Shown: piece after piece, positions 1 to 6,780 of the stretch | Layout of the letters: each line of letters opens with the position of its first letter | Numbering within the stretch: the first letter of the stretch is position 1 | NCBI RefSeq assembly: GCF_002432345.1 | Contig: NZ_DJDT01000087.1 | Location: 1 to 10,508 of the forward strand | Direction of reading: 5' to 3' | Source: Pedobacter sp. UBA5917 | GTDB lineage: Bacteria; Bacteroidota; Bacteroidia; Sphingobacteriales; Sphingobacteriaceae | DNA: 10,508 bases | The notes under the pieces: model-generated | Told to the model about the DNA's origin: nothing | The model's input: only the letters and a program-made list of their open reading frames with translations | The model's database searches: none | Position numbers and translations under genes: made by a program

Positions 1-2378
1 AGCAGGAAACCTGGGCTATTTTCGGCGTTTATCCTAATTTCGCATGGACACCAGACAGCAAAAGCATTGTTTTTTATGCCAGGGGAAAAATCAGAAAAAC
101 AGAAATAGGCACTTTAATCAACAGTACTATTCCTTTTCAGGCCAATACCATTCAAACCGTACAACAGGCCTTACATTTTGAGCAACAGGTTTTTAATAAT
201 GAATTTTCGGCCAAAATGTTGAGGCAGTTAACCACTTCTCCAGATGGGAAAACCGTTGTTTTTAATGCGGCAGGATTTTTATACAAGCAGGAATTACCTG
301 CAGGAACACCTGAAAGGTTAACCAATGGGTTGGATTTTGAGTTCGAGCCTGCTTTTAGTCCGGATGGGAAATATGTGGTTTATACTACCTGGAGCGATGA
401 ATTAAGAGGAGCAGTAAAAAGAACTGATCTTAAATCAGGAAAAACCATCACTTTGAGTGATGAAAAAGGTTTTTATTACTCTCCCCAATATTCGACCAAG
501 GGCGACAAAATTGTTTTTAGAAAAGGTAGCGGAAATGATGTTCTGGGTTATAATTATGGCCGTGGAACCGGTATTTTTATTATGCCGGCAAATGGTGGAG
601 CAAAAACCCTTATTTCTGATAATGGTATCCGTCCACAATTTAACAATACCGATACACGCATTTATTTCCAGAGTTATGCAGATGGTAAAAAAGCTTTAAA
701 AAGTATCGATTTAAATGGTGCAAACGAAAGAACGCACTTTACTTCCCAGTATGCCAATCAGTTTGTTATCAGTCCTGACAATAAATGGGTAGCGTTTAAC
801 GAACTTTTCAATGTTTACATCACACCAATGATTAACGTTGGCACTGCCCAGGATGCTTCTGCCGGAAATAAAGCCATTCCGGTTACCAAAGTAACAACCG
901 ATGGCGGAACCTATATCCAATGGAGTGCCGATAGTAAAAATCTGCACTGGACATTAGGCCCAAAATATTTCACGATTGATGTAAACAATGCTTTCAATTT
1001 TGATGGGACCACGCCAAAAACCGAAGCATCATCAATCGACATCAATCTTGTTTTAAAATCTGATGTCCCTACTGGAATTGTGGCTTTAAAAGGTGCACGC
1101 ATTATTTCGATGAAAGGCGATGAGGTAATTGAAAATGGAACCATCCTAACCGATGGCAATAAAATTACCGCAATCGGTAAAACAGATGCTGTAACCATTC
1201 CGGCCAATGCCAAAGTGATAGATGTAAACGGTAAAACCATTATGCCTGGTATAGTTGATGTACACGCACATTTGCGCACCAGCCCGGATGGAATTACTCC
1301 CCAGAGTGATTGGAGTTACATGGCTAATTTAGCTTTCGGGGTAACTACTTCACATGATCCATCGAGCAATACAGAAATGGTTTTCAGTCAGAGCGAAATG
1401 CTAAAAGCTGGTAGGATGATCGGTCCACGGGTTTATTCAACCGGATCTATTTTATATGGTGCAGATGGTGATTTTAAAGTGGTAATTAACAGTTTAGACG
1501 ATGCTTTGGCCAATTTGCGCAGGTTAAAAGCCGTTGGTGCATTTTCGGTAAAATCGTATAATCAACCGCGCAGAGAGCAACGCCAGCAGATTTTAGAAGC
1601 CGCAAGGCAGTTAAAAATGGAAGTGGTACCCGAAGGTGGGTCAACCTTTTTTACTAATATGAACATGGTTGCCGATGGTCATACCGGAATTGAACACAGC
1701 ATACCTGTTTTGCCGGTTTATAAAGATGTAACTACCCTTTGGAATAATACCGAAGTGGGCTACACCCCTACTTTAATTGTTGCTTATGGCGGACAGTGGG
1801 GCGAAAATTACTGGTACGATAGGACCAATGTTTGGGAGAATGAGAAGCTAATGACTTATACCCCGCGATCTATAATTGATGCCCGGGCCAGACGCCGAAC
1901 CACTTCAGAATATAGTGATTACAACCATATCGACATTGCAAAAGCAACTAAACAAATTGCAGATGGTGGTACAAAAGTTAACCTTGGCGCACATGGACAA
2001 ATACAAGGTTTAGGCGCACATTGGGAGCTATGGATGTTGGTACAGGGCGGTTTTAGTCCGCTACAGGCAATAAGGGCAGCAACTTTAAATGGCGCAGGCT
2101 ATTTGGGTATGAATAAGGAAATAGGCTCTTTAGAAGTGGGTAAACTGGCCGACATGGTGATTATGGACGCCAACCCATTAGATGATATCAGAAACTCTGA
2201 AAAAATCAAATATGTGATGATTAATGGCCGCCTTTACGATAGCGCAACCTTAAATGAAGTGGGCACAAGGGAAAAATTACGTGGTAAATTGTGGTTCGAA
2301 AACATCAGGGGAAATGGTTATATCATTCCGACAGGCGAATCAGAAACCTGGACATTTACCGTTCCACATTGTGATTAA
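1..2378 (+). CDS. PD40/TolB-like propeller plus amidohydrolase protein, 3' part (5' end outside window)
   Basis: The frame is open from base 3 with no start, so the gene begins before the window; the ATG at 216 is internal because coding sequence of the same character precedes it. About 791 residues are present. The first part carries repeated SPDGK/TPDSK-type blades (near 48, 234, 354 and 768), typical of PD40/TolB beta-propellers. An amidohydrolase (metallo-dependent hydrolase) domain follows: a PGIVDVHAHL metal-binding motif with His codons at 1263 and 1269, a Lys in VKSY at 1551, His at 1680 (DGHTG) and 1695 (EHS), then LGAHGQ and GAHWEL at 1986-2027, and a closing GSLEVGKLADMVIMDANPL segment. 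Family members with this propeller-hydrolase layout are usually about 1,050-1,100 residues, so roughly 300 are missing. It is probably exported and probably a peptidase or amidase, but the substrate cannot be read. The usual catalytic Asp of the family seems replaced by His at 1992. Confidence 0.9.
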   Translation, partial: QETWAIFGVYPNFAWTPDSKSIVFYARGKIRKTEIGTLINSTIPFQANTIQTVQQALHFEQQVFNNEFSAKMLRQLTTSPDGKTVVFNAAGFLYKQELPAGTPERLTNGLDFEFEPAFSPDGKYVVYTTWSDELRGAVKRTDLKSGKTITLSDEKGFYYSPQYSTKGDKIVFRKGSGNDVLGYNYGRGTGIFIMPANGGAKTLISDNGIRPQFNNTDTRIYFQSYADGKKALKSIDLNGANERTHFTSQYANQFVISPDNKWVAFNELFNVYITPMINVGTAQDASAGNKAIPVTKVTTDGGTYIQWSADSKNLHWTLGPKYFTIDVNNAFNFDGTTPKTEASSIDINLVLKSDVPTGIVALKGARIISMKGDEVIENGTILTDGNKITAIGKTDAVTIPANAKVIDVNGKTIMPGIVDVHAHLRTSPDGITPQSDWSYMANLAFGVTTSHDPSSNTEMVFSQSEMLKAGRMIGPRVYSTGSILYGADGDFKVVINSLDDALANLRRLKAVGAFSVKSYNQPRREQRQQILEAARQLKMEVVPEGGSTFFTNMNMVADGHTGIEHSIPVLPVYKDVTTLWNNTEVGYTPTLIVAYGGQWGENYWYDRTNVWENEKLMTYTPRSIIDARARRRTTSEYSDYNHIDIAKATKQIADGGTKVNLGAHGQIQGLGAHWELWMLVQGGFSPLQAIRAATLNGAGYLGMNKEIGSLEVGKLADMVIMDANPLDDIRNSEKIKYVMINGRLYDSATLNEVGTREKLRGKLWFENIRGNGYIIPTGESETWTFTVPHCD

Positions 2379-2405
2379 TTTTTAGCATAATAATCTAATT
2401 TTAAG

Positions 2406-2413
2406 TAAATTTG
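2406..2413 (+). promoter_or_regulatory. Candidate -7 box (TAAATTTG) of the toxin-antitoxin module
   Basis: TAAATTTG fits the Bacteroidota -7 consensus TAnnTTTG exactly and ends only four bases before the antitoxin ATG at 2418. If used, transcription would start at or within a few bases of that ATG, giving a leaderless or nearly leaderless mRNA. No convincing TTG -33 element lies about 20 bases upstream, so the call is tentative. Confidence 0.35.
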
Positions 2414-2417
2414 ATTT

Positions 2418-2639
2418 ATGGAAACCGTACTACTGCAGATCAACAATAATAAAGCGTACCAACTTCTTAAGGATTTGGAGGATTTGAATATTGTAAAGGT
2501 TTTAAAAAAAACGGTATTAACAGATAAAAAAAAATCAGCACATGATTTTATAGGTCTTATTTCAAAGTCAGATATGGAACTGATTGATAAAGCAATTGAA
2601 GAAGATTGCGAAAACATCGATTTAGATGGCTGGAAATAA
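2418..2639 (+). CDS. Antitoxin of a VapBC-type module
   Basis: This 73-residue, highly charged protein lies directly upstream of, and overlaps by 14 bases, a PIN-domain toxin gene; this position and coupling are what identify it as the antitoxin. The N-terminal half (TVLLQINNNKAYQLLKDLE) reads as a short beta strand plus a long helix of a kind often seen in small Bacteroidota antitoxins. The acidic C-terminal third (residues ~53-73, ending in DLDGWK) is the expected toxin-wrapping segment. It lacks an obvious AbrB, RHH or Phd/YefM signature, so the antitoxin family is not named. The gene contains an A8 run (2504-2511) and an A9 run (2526-2534), both possible slippage sites. Known for the class: the antitoxin neutralises the toxin and usually represses the operon. 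Inferred: the same here. Confidence 0.75.
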   Translation: METVLLQINNNKAYQLLKDLEDLNIVKVLKKTVLTDKKKSAHDFIGLISKSDMELIDKAIEEDCENIDLDGWK

Positions 2640-3015
2640 GGTCTTATTAGATACCAATATCATCTCCGCCCTGTTTAAAGGCGATGTTTCTGTTGCAAAT
2701 CATATTGATAAGTCAGAAGTATATTTATCTTCAATCATTGTGGGAGAACTTTGCTATGGTGCAGAATACTCCACCAAAATTGAAGAGAATATTGCCAATA
2801 TTAAGCAATTGATTTCTACCTACAACGTTTTATCCGTTGATGAGGAAACATCCTTTATCTATGGCAAAATCAAAGCTGATTTAAGAAAAAAGGGAACTCC
2901 AATTCCTGAAAACGACATTTGGATAGCATCATCTGCAATACAACACAAGCTTAAATTAAGCACAAGAGACAAACACTTCCAAGAAATAAAAGGATTAAAA
3001 ATATTGGCCTGGTAA
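2626..3015 (+). CDS. vapC: PIN-domain ribonuclease toxin (VapC family, FitB-like)
   Basis: The 129-residue length is typical of VapC. The acidic PIN active site is complete: Asp9 in LLDTNIISAL, Glu41 in VGELCYG, Asp97 in IPENDIWIA and Asp115 in STRDKHF. This is the arrangement of a Mg2+-dependent endoribonuclease; known VapC toxins cleave tRNA or rRNA, but the target here cannot be told. The start ATG overlaps the end of the antitoxin gene (its last codons Asp-Gly-Trp-Lys-stop share bases with Met-Ala-Gly-Asn-Lys), implying translational coupling so that toxin is made after antitoxin. The stop codon lies inside a strong hairpin. There is no sign of decay, so the toxin should be active. Confidence 0.9.
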   Translation: MAGNKVLLDTNIISALFKGDVSVANHIDKSEVYLSSIIVGELCYGAEYSTKIEENIANIKQLISTYNVLSVDEETSFIYGKIKADLRKKGTPIPENDIWIASSAIQHKLKLSTRDKHFQEIKGLKILAW

Positions 3016-3035
3016 AATTCAAATTTTTACCAGGC
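3007..3035 (+). terminator. Hairpin closing the toxin-antitoxin transcript
   Basis: GCCTGGTAAAA (3007-3017) and TTTTACCAGGC (3025-3035) are perfect reverse complements, giving an 11-bp stem with a 7-base loop. The vapC stop codon TAA (3013-3015) is inside the left arm. No run of T follows, so it may act as a 3'-end stabiliser or as a terminator that does not depend on a classical U-tract. Confidence 0.6.
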
Positions 3036-3073
3036 ATATTGCAATTTAATCGCATCCAACATTACAAAAATAC

Positions 3074-3841
3074 ATGGCCACTATTATAGATTTATCCAAA
3101 CCTATCCGTTACAACGAATCCGATCCCTGGTTTATGAAAGTGAAAATCAAACATAAACCACACCATAAAGCCAAATGGTTAATCCGTTTATTAGGCCTGC
3201 CGTTTAGGCTATTTCCTTCCGGTTTTGTGGGCTGGGCTGATGATACCATACAGAAAATGGGCGTTCACTCTACCACACATGTTGATGCCCCGTGGCATTA
3301 TAGCCCTACCGTAAATGGCGAAAAAGCCAAAACCATTGATGAAATACCACTCGATTGGTGTTATGGCGATGGCGTAGTAATCGATATGAGCTATAAAGCA
3401 GACTTTGATCCGATTACGGTATCTGATTTATCGACTGCATTAAGAGAAACCAATATTACATTAGCACCTGGAATGATTGTTTTGATTAAAACAGGTCGCG
3501 ACAAATATAACGGCACCAAAGATTTCCATAAAAAAGGTACCGGCATGAGCTTAGAAGCCACCAATTGGTTAATACAGCAGGGCATTAAAATGATGGGTAT
3601 CGATCAATGGGGTTGGGATTTACCATTACCTTATATGATCAGCGAAGCAAAACACACCAATAATGCCGATTATTTTTGGTCAGCACATTTAGTTGGCCAA
3701 AATGCCGAATATTGCCACATGGAGCAATTGGTTAATTTAAGTGCCCTACCTGTCACCGGTTTTAAGGTTTGTGTATTTCCATTAAAAATCGAGGGTGCAT
3801 CTGCCGCTCCTGCAAGGGTGGTTGCGATATTGAACGAATAG
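3074..3841 (+). CDS. Cyclase family protein (kynurenine formamidase-like metal hydrolase)
   Basis: The 255-residue protein matches the cyclase/kynurenine formamidase family (Pfam Cyclase). It has the metal-binding signature HSTTHVDAPWH, giving His65, His69, Asp71 and His75; an internal SLEATNWLIQQGIKMMGID block equal to the family's VEAAEWL...GID segment; and a C-terminal IEGASAAPARVVAI stretch equal to the family's G-x-P-x-R-x-VAI end. The N-terminus has no signal peptide, so a cytoplasmic enzyme is expected. Family members hydrolyse N-formylkynurenine, isatin or related amides; no other kynurenine-pathway gene is visible here, so the substrate stays open. The insert of about 30 basic and hydrophobic residues (25-55) before the motif resembles the larger subgroup of the family rather than short KynB. 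The ATG is preceded by an A-rich leader. Confidence 0.85.
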   Translation: MATIIDLSKPIRYNESDPWFMKVKIKHKPHHKAKWLIRLLGLPFRLFPSGFVGWADDTIQKMGVHSTTHVDAPWHYSPTVNGEKAKTIDEIPLDWCYGDGVVIDMSYKADFDPITVSDLSTALRETNITLAPGMIVLIKTGRDKYNGTKDFHKKGTGMSLEATNWLIQQGIKMMGIDQWGWDLPLPYMISEAKHTNNADYFWSAHLVGQNAEYCHMEQLVNLSALPVTGFKVCVFPLKIEGASAAPARVVAILNE

Positions 3842-3873
3842 ACTAGTATTGACAAATAAGCAACTAACATTAT

Positions 3874-4137
3874 ATGAAACCGAATAAACTCTACATAGCT
3901 GCTTCAGCCATCTTTTTAATACTTAGCCTGCTTGTTTTTTCGTACAGCGGATATTATATTTTGGGTATCCAAACAGTAAATCTTTTTCTGGCACTGATTG
4001 CAATGGCTTATATTACTTCTTTTATCGCTGTGATGAAAGATCGTAAGTCTGTTATTGCCTGGTTATTACTTGTTTTTAATTCTATTATACTGATTTGCAT
4101 TATTTACTTCTTAACGCATTTTAAAATGAAGATGTAG
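3874..4137 (+). CDS. Small three-helix membrane protein, function unknown
   Basis: I do not recognise a family. The 87-residue product is almost entirely hydrophobic and shows three likely membrane helices: residues ~7-30, ~34-54 and ~59-83, with the short basic loop KDRK at 55-58 and the basic tail KMKM, which suggests cytoplasmic placement of these parts. It follows the cyclase gene on the same strand after 32 bases with no hairpin between, so co-transcription is plausible. Codon use matches its neighbours. It is probably a real gene, as a long hydrophobic frame of this regularity is unlikely by chance. Confidence 0.7.
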   Translation: MKPNKLYIAASAIFLILSLLVFSYSGYYILGIQTVNLFLALIAMAYITSFIAVMKDRKSVIAWLLLVFNSIILICIIYFLTHFKMKM

Positions 4138-4152
4138 GACTAATACATTTCT

Positions 4153-4250
4153 GTCATTCTGAACGCAGTAAAGAACCTTTTAATGTAAAGTGAGCCTTAT
4201 GAGAGCAGCATCTTCTTGCATGATAGACCCTGAATCAAGTTCAGGGTGAC
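4153..4250. repeat. REP-like palindromic element between convergent genes
   Basis: This element fills most of the 4138-4301 gap. Its ends are GTCATTCTGAAC (4153-4164) and GTTCAGGGTGAC (4239-4250), which pair over 12 positions if two G-U pairs are allowed. The right end also forms a tight local hairpin: ACCCTGAA (4227-4234), loop TCAAG, TTCAGGGT (4240-4247). The right half is nearly repeated at 7691-7718, with both arms kept and the loop changed. A relative of the left end lies inside the radical SAM gene at 6312-6340. Shared core on the respective strands: GTCAnnCTGA. The hairpin sits between two convergent stop codons and could end transcription from either side. The rest of the gap shows nothing more. 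Confidence 0.75.
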
Positions 4251-4301
4251 GGATCGCGAGAAAATGACGACCTTGTAGGTGGTGTGGGTGAAAGTTTCAA
4301 T

Positions 4302-6539
4302 TTACAAAACCAGCAATCCGTATTCCCTTAAGGTATTAATGGGTTTCGAATACCAGAACAGTTCGAAGTTTTCCAGTTCCTGCTCAAAATCGGCTTTAAC
4401 CTCCTGAAAAGTGAATACTTTTTCGTTCGAGATTGAAATCTGATTTAAAATAGCCGTTAACCACTCACCTTCTTTTTTATTCGTTTGAACGGTAAAAGTT
4501 TCCTTTTTATCATGAAAAGTGAGCGAGGCCATTTCCCAGGTATTCCCTTTTTTCGATTTGGTGAAATAATCTGCAGAAGGTTTACCTCCTATCCAAACTA
4601 CTTTTGCTGTCGATTTTGTATTAAAATGATCGCCATCGTTTAAAGCCTTTTCAATAAAATCAGCTGGTATTTTGGTTCTAGGGATTTTAAAATCAAACCA
4701 ATCCTGCAGTTCATAATCGAAGCAAATACCGTGCATAAAATTAAACAGCGATTTCTTTAAGCCATAACTGAATTTGTTATGATCAATGCCTGTTTTATCG
4801 GTATAGTTGATATCGTTATTGGCAAAAGTTCCAATAGCTTCTGTTTCTTTAACTACGCCGAATTTTTCAGGATACATCCCTACCGGACTATGCGCCGTCA
4901 TAGCAAACTGATGCCAAAAACCCGATTGTAATATTCCAACTTCAAATAACTGGCGCACCATTTCTAAACTATCAACAGTTTCTTGTATTGTTTGCGTAGG
5001 GTAACCGTACATTAAATAAGCATGAACCATGATCCCGGCTTCGGTAAAATTGCGCGTAACCCTGGCTACTTGTTCTACCGTAACGCCTTTATCGATCAGT
5101 TTTAACAAACGATCGGATGCCACTTCCAATCCTCCCGAAACTGCAATACAGCCTGAAGCTTTAAGCAACAAACATAAATCCTGACTAAAGCTTTTTTCAA
5201 AGCGGATATTCGTCCACCAGGTTACGGCTAACTTTCTCCTGATAATTTCTAAAGCCACTTCGCGCATTAATGCTGGTGGGGCAGCTTCATCAACAAAATG
5301 AAAACCGTTCTGTCCGGTTTTAGCATATAAATCTTCTATGCGGTCAACAATCAATCTGGCAGCAACCGGTTCGTAAACCTTAATGTAATCCAGCGAAATA
5401 TCGCAGAACGTACATTTACCCCAGTAACAGCCATGTGCCATAGTAAGTTTGTTCCAGCGCCCATCGCTCCACATGCGGTGCATGGGGTTTACAATTTCGA
5501 TTACCGATATATACTTATCTAAAAGTAAGCCGGTATAATCCGGTGTACCTACATCAGCCTGCTTATAATCGTTCCTAAAAGCATCGTTACGGTAAACCAC
5601 TTTACCGTTTTCTAGTAAAAAAGTTCTTTTATAAAAATGGGCTTCAGCCGGAATGGGGTGTGTAATATTGTGATACAGAAGTTCGATAGGCAATTCGCCA
5701 TCGTCCAAAGTGATGTAATCGAAAAATTCGAAAACACGGGCATCCGATAAGGATCTTAATTCGGTATTCGGGAAACCACCACCCATAGAAACTTTAATTT
5801 CAGGATGATTTTCCTTTATCCATTGTGCACAACGGAAAGCACTGTACAAATTACCCGGAAAAGGAACCGAAATAAGGAAAAGCTTAGGTTGTATCGTTTC
5901 TATTTTTTCTTTTAAAACCGAAAATAAAATATGATCGATGTAAGTTGGTTCTTTTAATAAAGTATCATACAATTCATCAAAAGAATTTGCACTTCTGCCC
6001 AAACGCTCTGCATAACGGCTAAAGCCGAAATTATCGTCAATACATTCTACAATGTAATCAGATATATCTTCGAGGTAAAGTGTAGCCAGATGTTTTGCTT
6101 TATCCTGCGTACCCATTGCCCCAAAAGCCCAATCCAGTTCTTCTAACTGCGAAAAACGCGATGCTTGCGGTAAAAAATCGTCGCTACAAATCTGCAATGC
6201 CAATGTTGGGTTTTTCCCCTGCAGAAATGCGATTACAGCATCTATGGTTTTTAAATATTCATCCTGCAAAGCAAAAATACGTTTGGCATTATCGCTTTTT
6301 GGCTTTTGATTGTCGACACTTCGACTCCGCTCAGTGTGACAGAATAGATCCTGTAACCCTTTTTTAGAAAACAGTTCTAAAATAACTTCAATACCCAAAT
6401 CGGCTTGTGTTGAGCTGATATTTTTGGTATTCAGAAAACCTTTTATATACGCCGTTGCTGGATATGGGGTATTCAGTTGGGTAAAGGGCGGTGTAATGGC
6501 AAAGACTTCGGTTTTCAAATGGAATTGTTTTTTCTGCAA
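4302..6539 (-). CDS. B12-binding domain radical SAM protein, function unknown
   Basis: The 745-residue frame has an N-terminal PPFTQLNTPYPATAYIKGF segment and, around residues 212-300, an alternating alpha/beta block (LFLISVPFPGN...VSMGGGFPNTE...YITLDDGE) typical of the cobalamin-binding-like domain of these enzymes, without the DxHxxG base-off motif. The radical SAM core begins at GCYWGKCTFC with Cys371, Cys376 and Cys379 for the 4Fe-4S cluster (spacing CX4CX2C). GGLEVASDRLLKLIDKG (~467) and AYLMYGYPTQT (~510) are further core motifs. The last ~150 residues are an unrecognised C-terminal domain. The reaction is unknown; B12-type radical SAM enzymes often methylate or rearrange unactivated carbons. 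Residues ~67-76 (CHTERSRSVD) are encoded by a REP-like palindrome. The outermost start is TTG at 6539, but it overlaps a -7 box; TTG at 6518 (giving MKTEVFAITPPF) is more likely the true start. Confidence 0.85.
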   Translation of the reverse strand: MQKKQFHLKTEVFAITPPFTQLNTPYPATAYIKGFLNTKNISSTQADLGIEVILELFSKKGLQDLFCHTERSRSVDNQKPKSDNAKRIFALQDEYLKTIDAVIAFLQGKNPTLALQICSDDFLPQASRFSQLEELDWAFGAMGTQDKAKHLATLYLEDISDYIVECIDDNFGFSRYAERLGRSANSFDELYDTLLKEPTYIDHILFSVLKEKIETIQPKLFLISVPFPGNLYSAFRCAQWIKENHPEIKVSMGGGFPNTELRSLSDARVFEFFDYITLDDGELPIELLYHNITHPIPAEAHFYKRTFLLENGKVVYRNDAFRNDYKQADVGTPDYTGLLLDKYISVIEIVNPMHRMWSDGRWNKLTMAHGCYWGKCTFCDISLDYIKVYEPVAARLIVDRIEDLYAKTGQNGFHFVDEAAPPALMREVALEIIRRKLAVTWWTNIRFEKSFSQDLCLLLKASGCIAVSGGLEVASDRLLKLIDKGVTVEQVARVTRNFTEAGIMVHAYLMYGYPTQTIQETVDSLEMVRQLFEVGILQSGFWHQFAMTAHSPVGMYPEKFGVVKETEAIGTFANNDINYTDKTGIDHNKFSYGLKKSLFNFMHGICFDYELQDWFDFKIPRTKIPADFIEKALNDGDHFNTKSTAKVVWIGGKPSADYFTKSKKGNTWEMASLTFHDKKETFTVQTNKKEGEWLTAILNQISISNEKVFTFQEVKADFEQELENFELFWYSKPINTLREYGLLVL
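6312..6340 (-). repeat. REP-like core inserted in frame in the radical SAM gene
   Basis: On the minus strand this reads GTCACACTGAGCGGAGTCGA and onward, an imperfect palindrome: GTC/ACACT (6312-6314, 6316-6320) pairs with AGTGT/GAC (6333-6340) across one bulged base. It shares the GTCAnnCTGA core with the intergenic elements at 4153, 4250 and 7717, and with the 4153 copy also the following CGnAGT. Within the protein it encodes HTERSRSV, a peptide typical of translated REP elements in Bacteroidota. The flanking frame stays open. Confidence 0.65.
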
Positions 6540-6544
6540 AAGTA
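6537..6544 (-). promoter_or_regulatory. Candidate -7 box (TACTTTTG) of the radical SAM gene
   Basis: TACTTTTG on the minus strand fits TAnnTTTG and includes the TTG codon at 6539-6537. A transcript from it would begin near 6532-6530, so translation should start downstream, best at TTG 6518 after an A-rich leader. No clear -33 TTG is seen about 20 bases upstream. Confidence 0.4.
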
Positions 6545-6588
6545 CGGGAATTTTAGAAGTTTAAAGGTGTAATTTTAGCACTATTGCA

Positions 6589-6780
6589 TTACTTAGTTGC
6601 ATCCCAAGTATAGTTTTCTGTGTTATCCGTACCTCCGTGGCTGTTTTTAGACTCTGTACGGGTTTGCAAACTAAAAGCCCAAATCAAACGTTTTAAACTT
6701 ACATCAATACCTTTTTTACCTGAATGAAGATCTTTTGTTTTTACTTCCTGATGCTCTCTGTACAGATCGGCTTTGCGCAA
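6589..6780 (-). CDS. Doubtful small ORF or C-terminal gene remnant
   Basis: This 63-codon frame lies mostly (6589-6723) in the gap between the radical SAM gene and the secreted-protein gene, and its first 19 codons are antisense to the latter's signal peptide. The part in the gap reads like genuine protein (GKKGIDVSLKRLIWAF, then a polar stretch ending NYTWDATK before TAA) with codon choice like the neighbours. No good start exists inside the gap itself. It may be a short gene overlapping its divergent neighbour, the tail of a lost gene, or chance. I do not recognise a family. Confidence 0.22.
   Translation of the reverse strand: MRKADLYREHQEVKTKDLHSGKKGIDVSLKRLIWAFSLQTRTESKNSHGGTDNTENYTWDATK

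Noticed and set aside
911..1279. 122-codon minus-strand frame inside the amidohydrolase gene
   Set aside because: It is antisense to well-conserved amidohydrolase sequence including the HxH motif, and the product resembles no protein.
3018..3073. Promoter for the cyclase gene
   Set aside because: No TAnnTTTG match at a suitable distance from the ATG at 3074.
4138..4301. CRISPR-like repeat
   Set aside because: Only inverted arms of a palindromic element are present; there are no regularly spaced direct repeats.
6095..6367. 90-codon plus-strand frame opposite the radical SAM gene
   Set aside because: It is a shadow of the minus-strand gene; its last part contains the translated REP palindrome, which gives peptide-like sequence on either strand.
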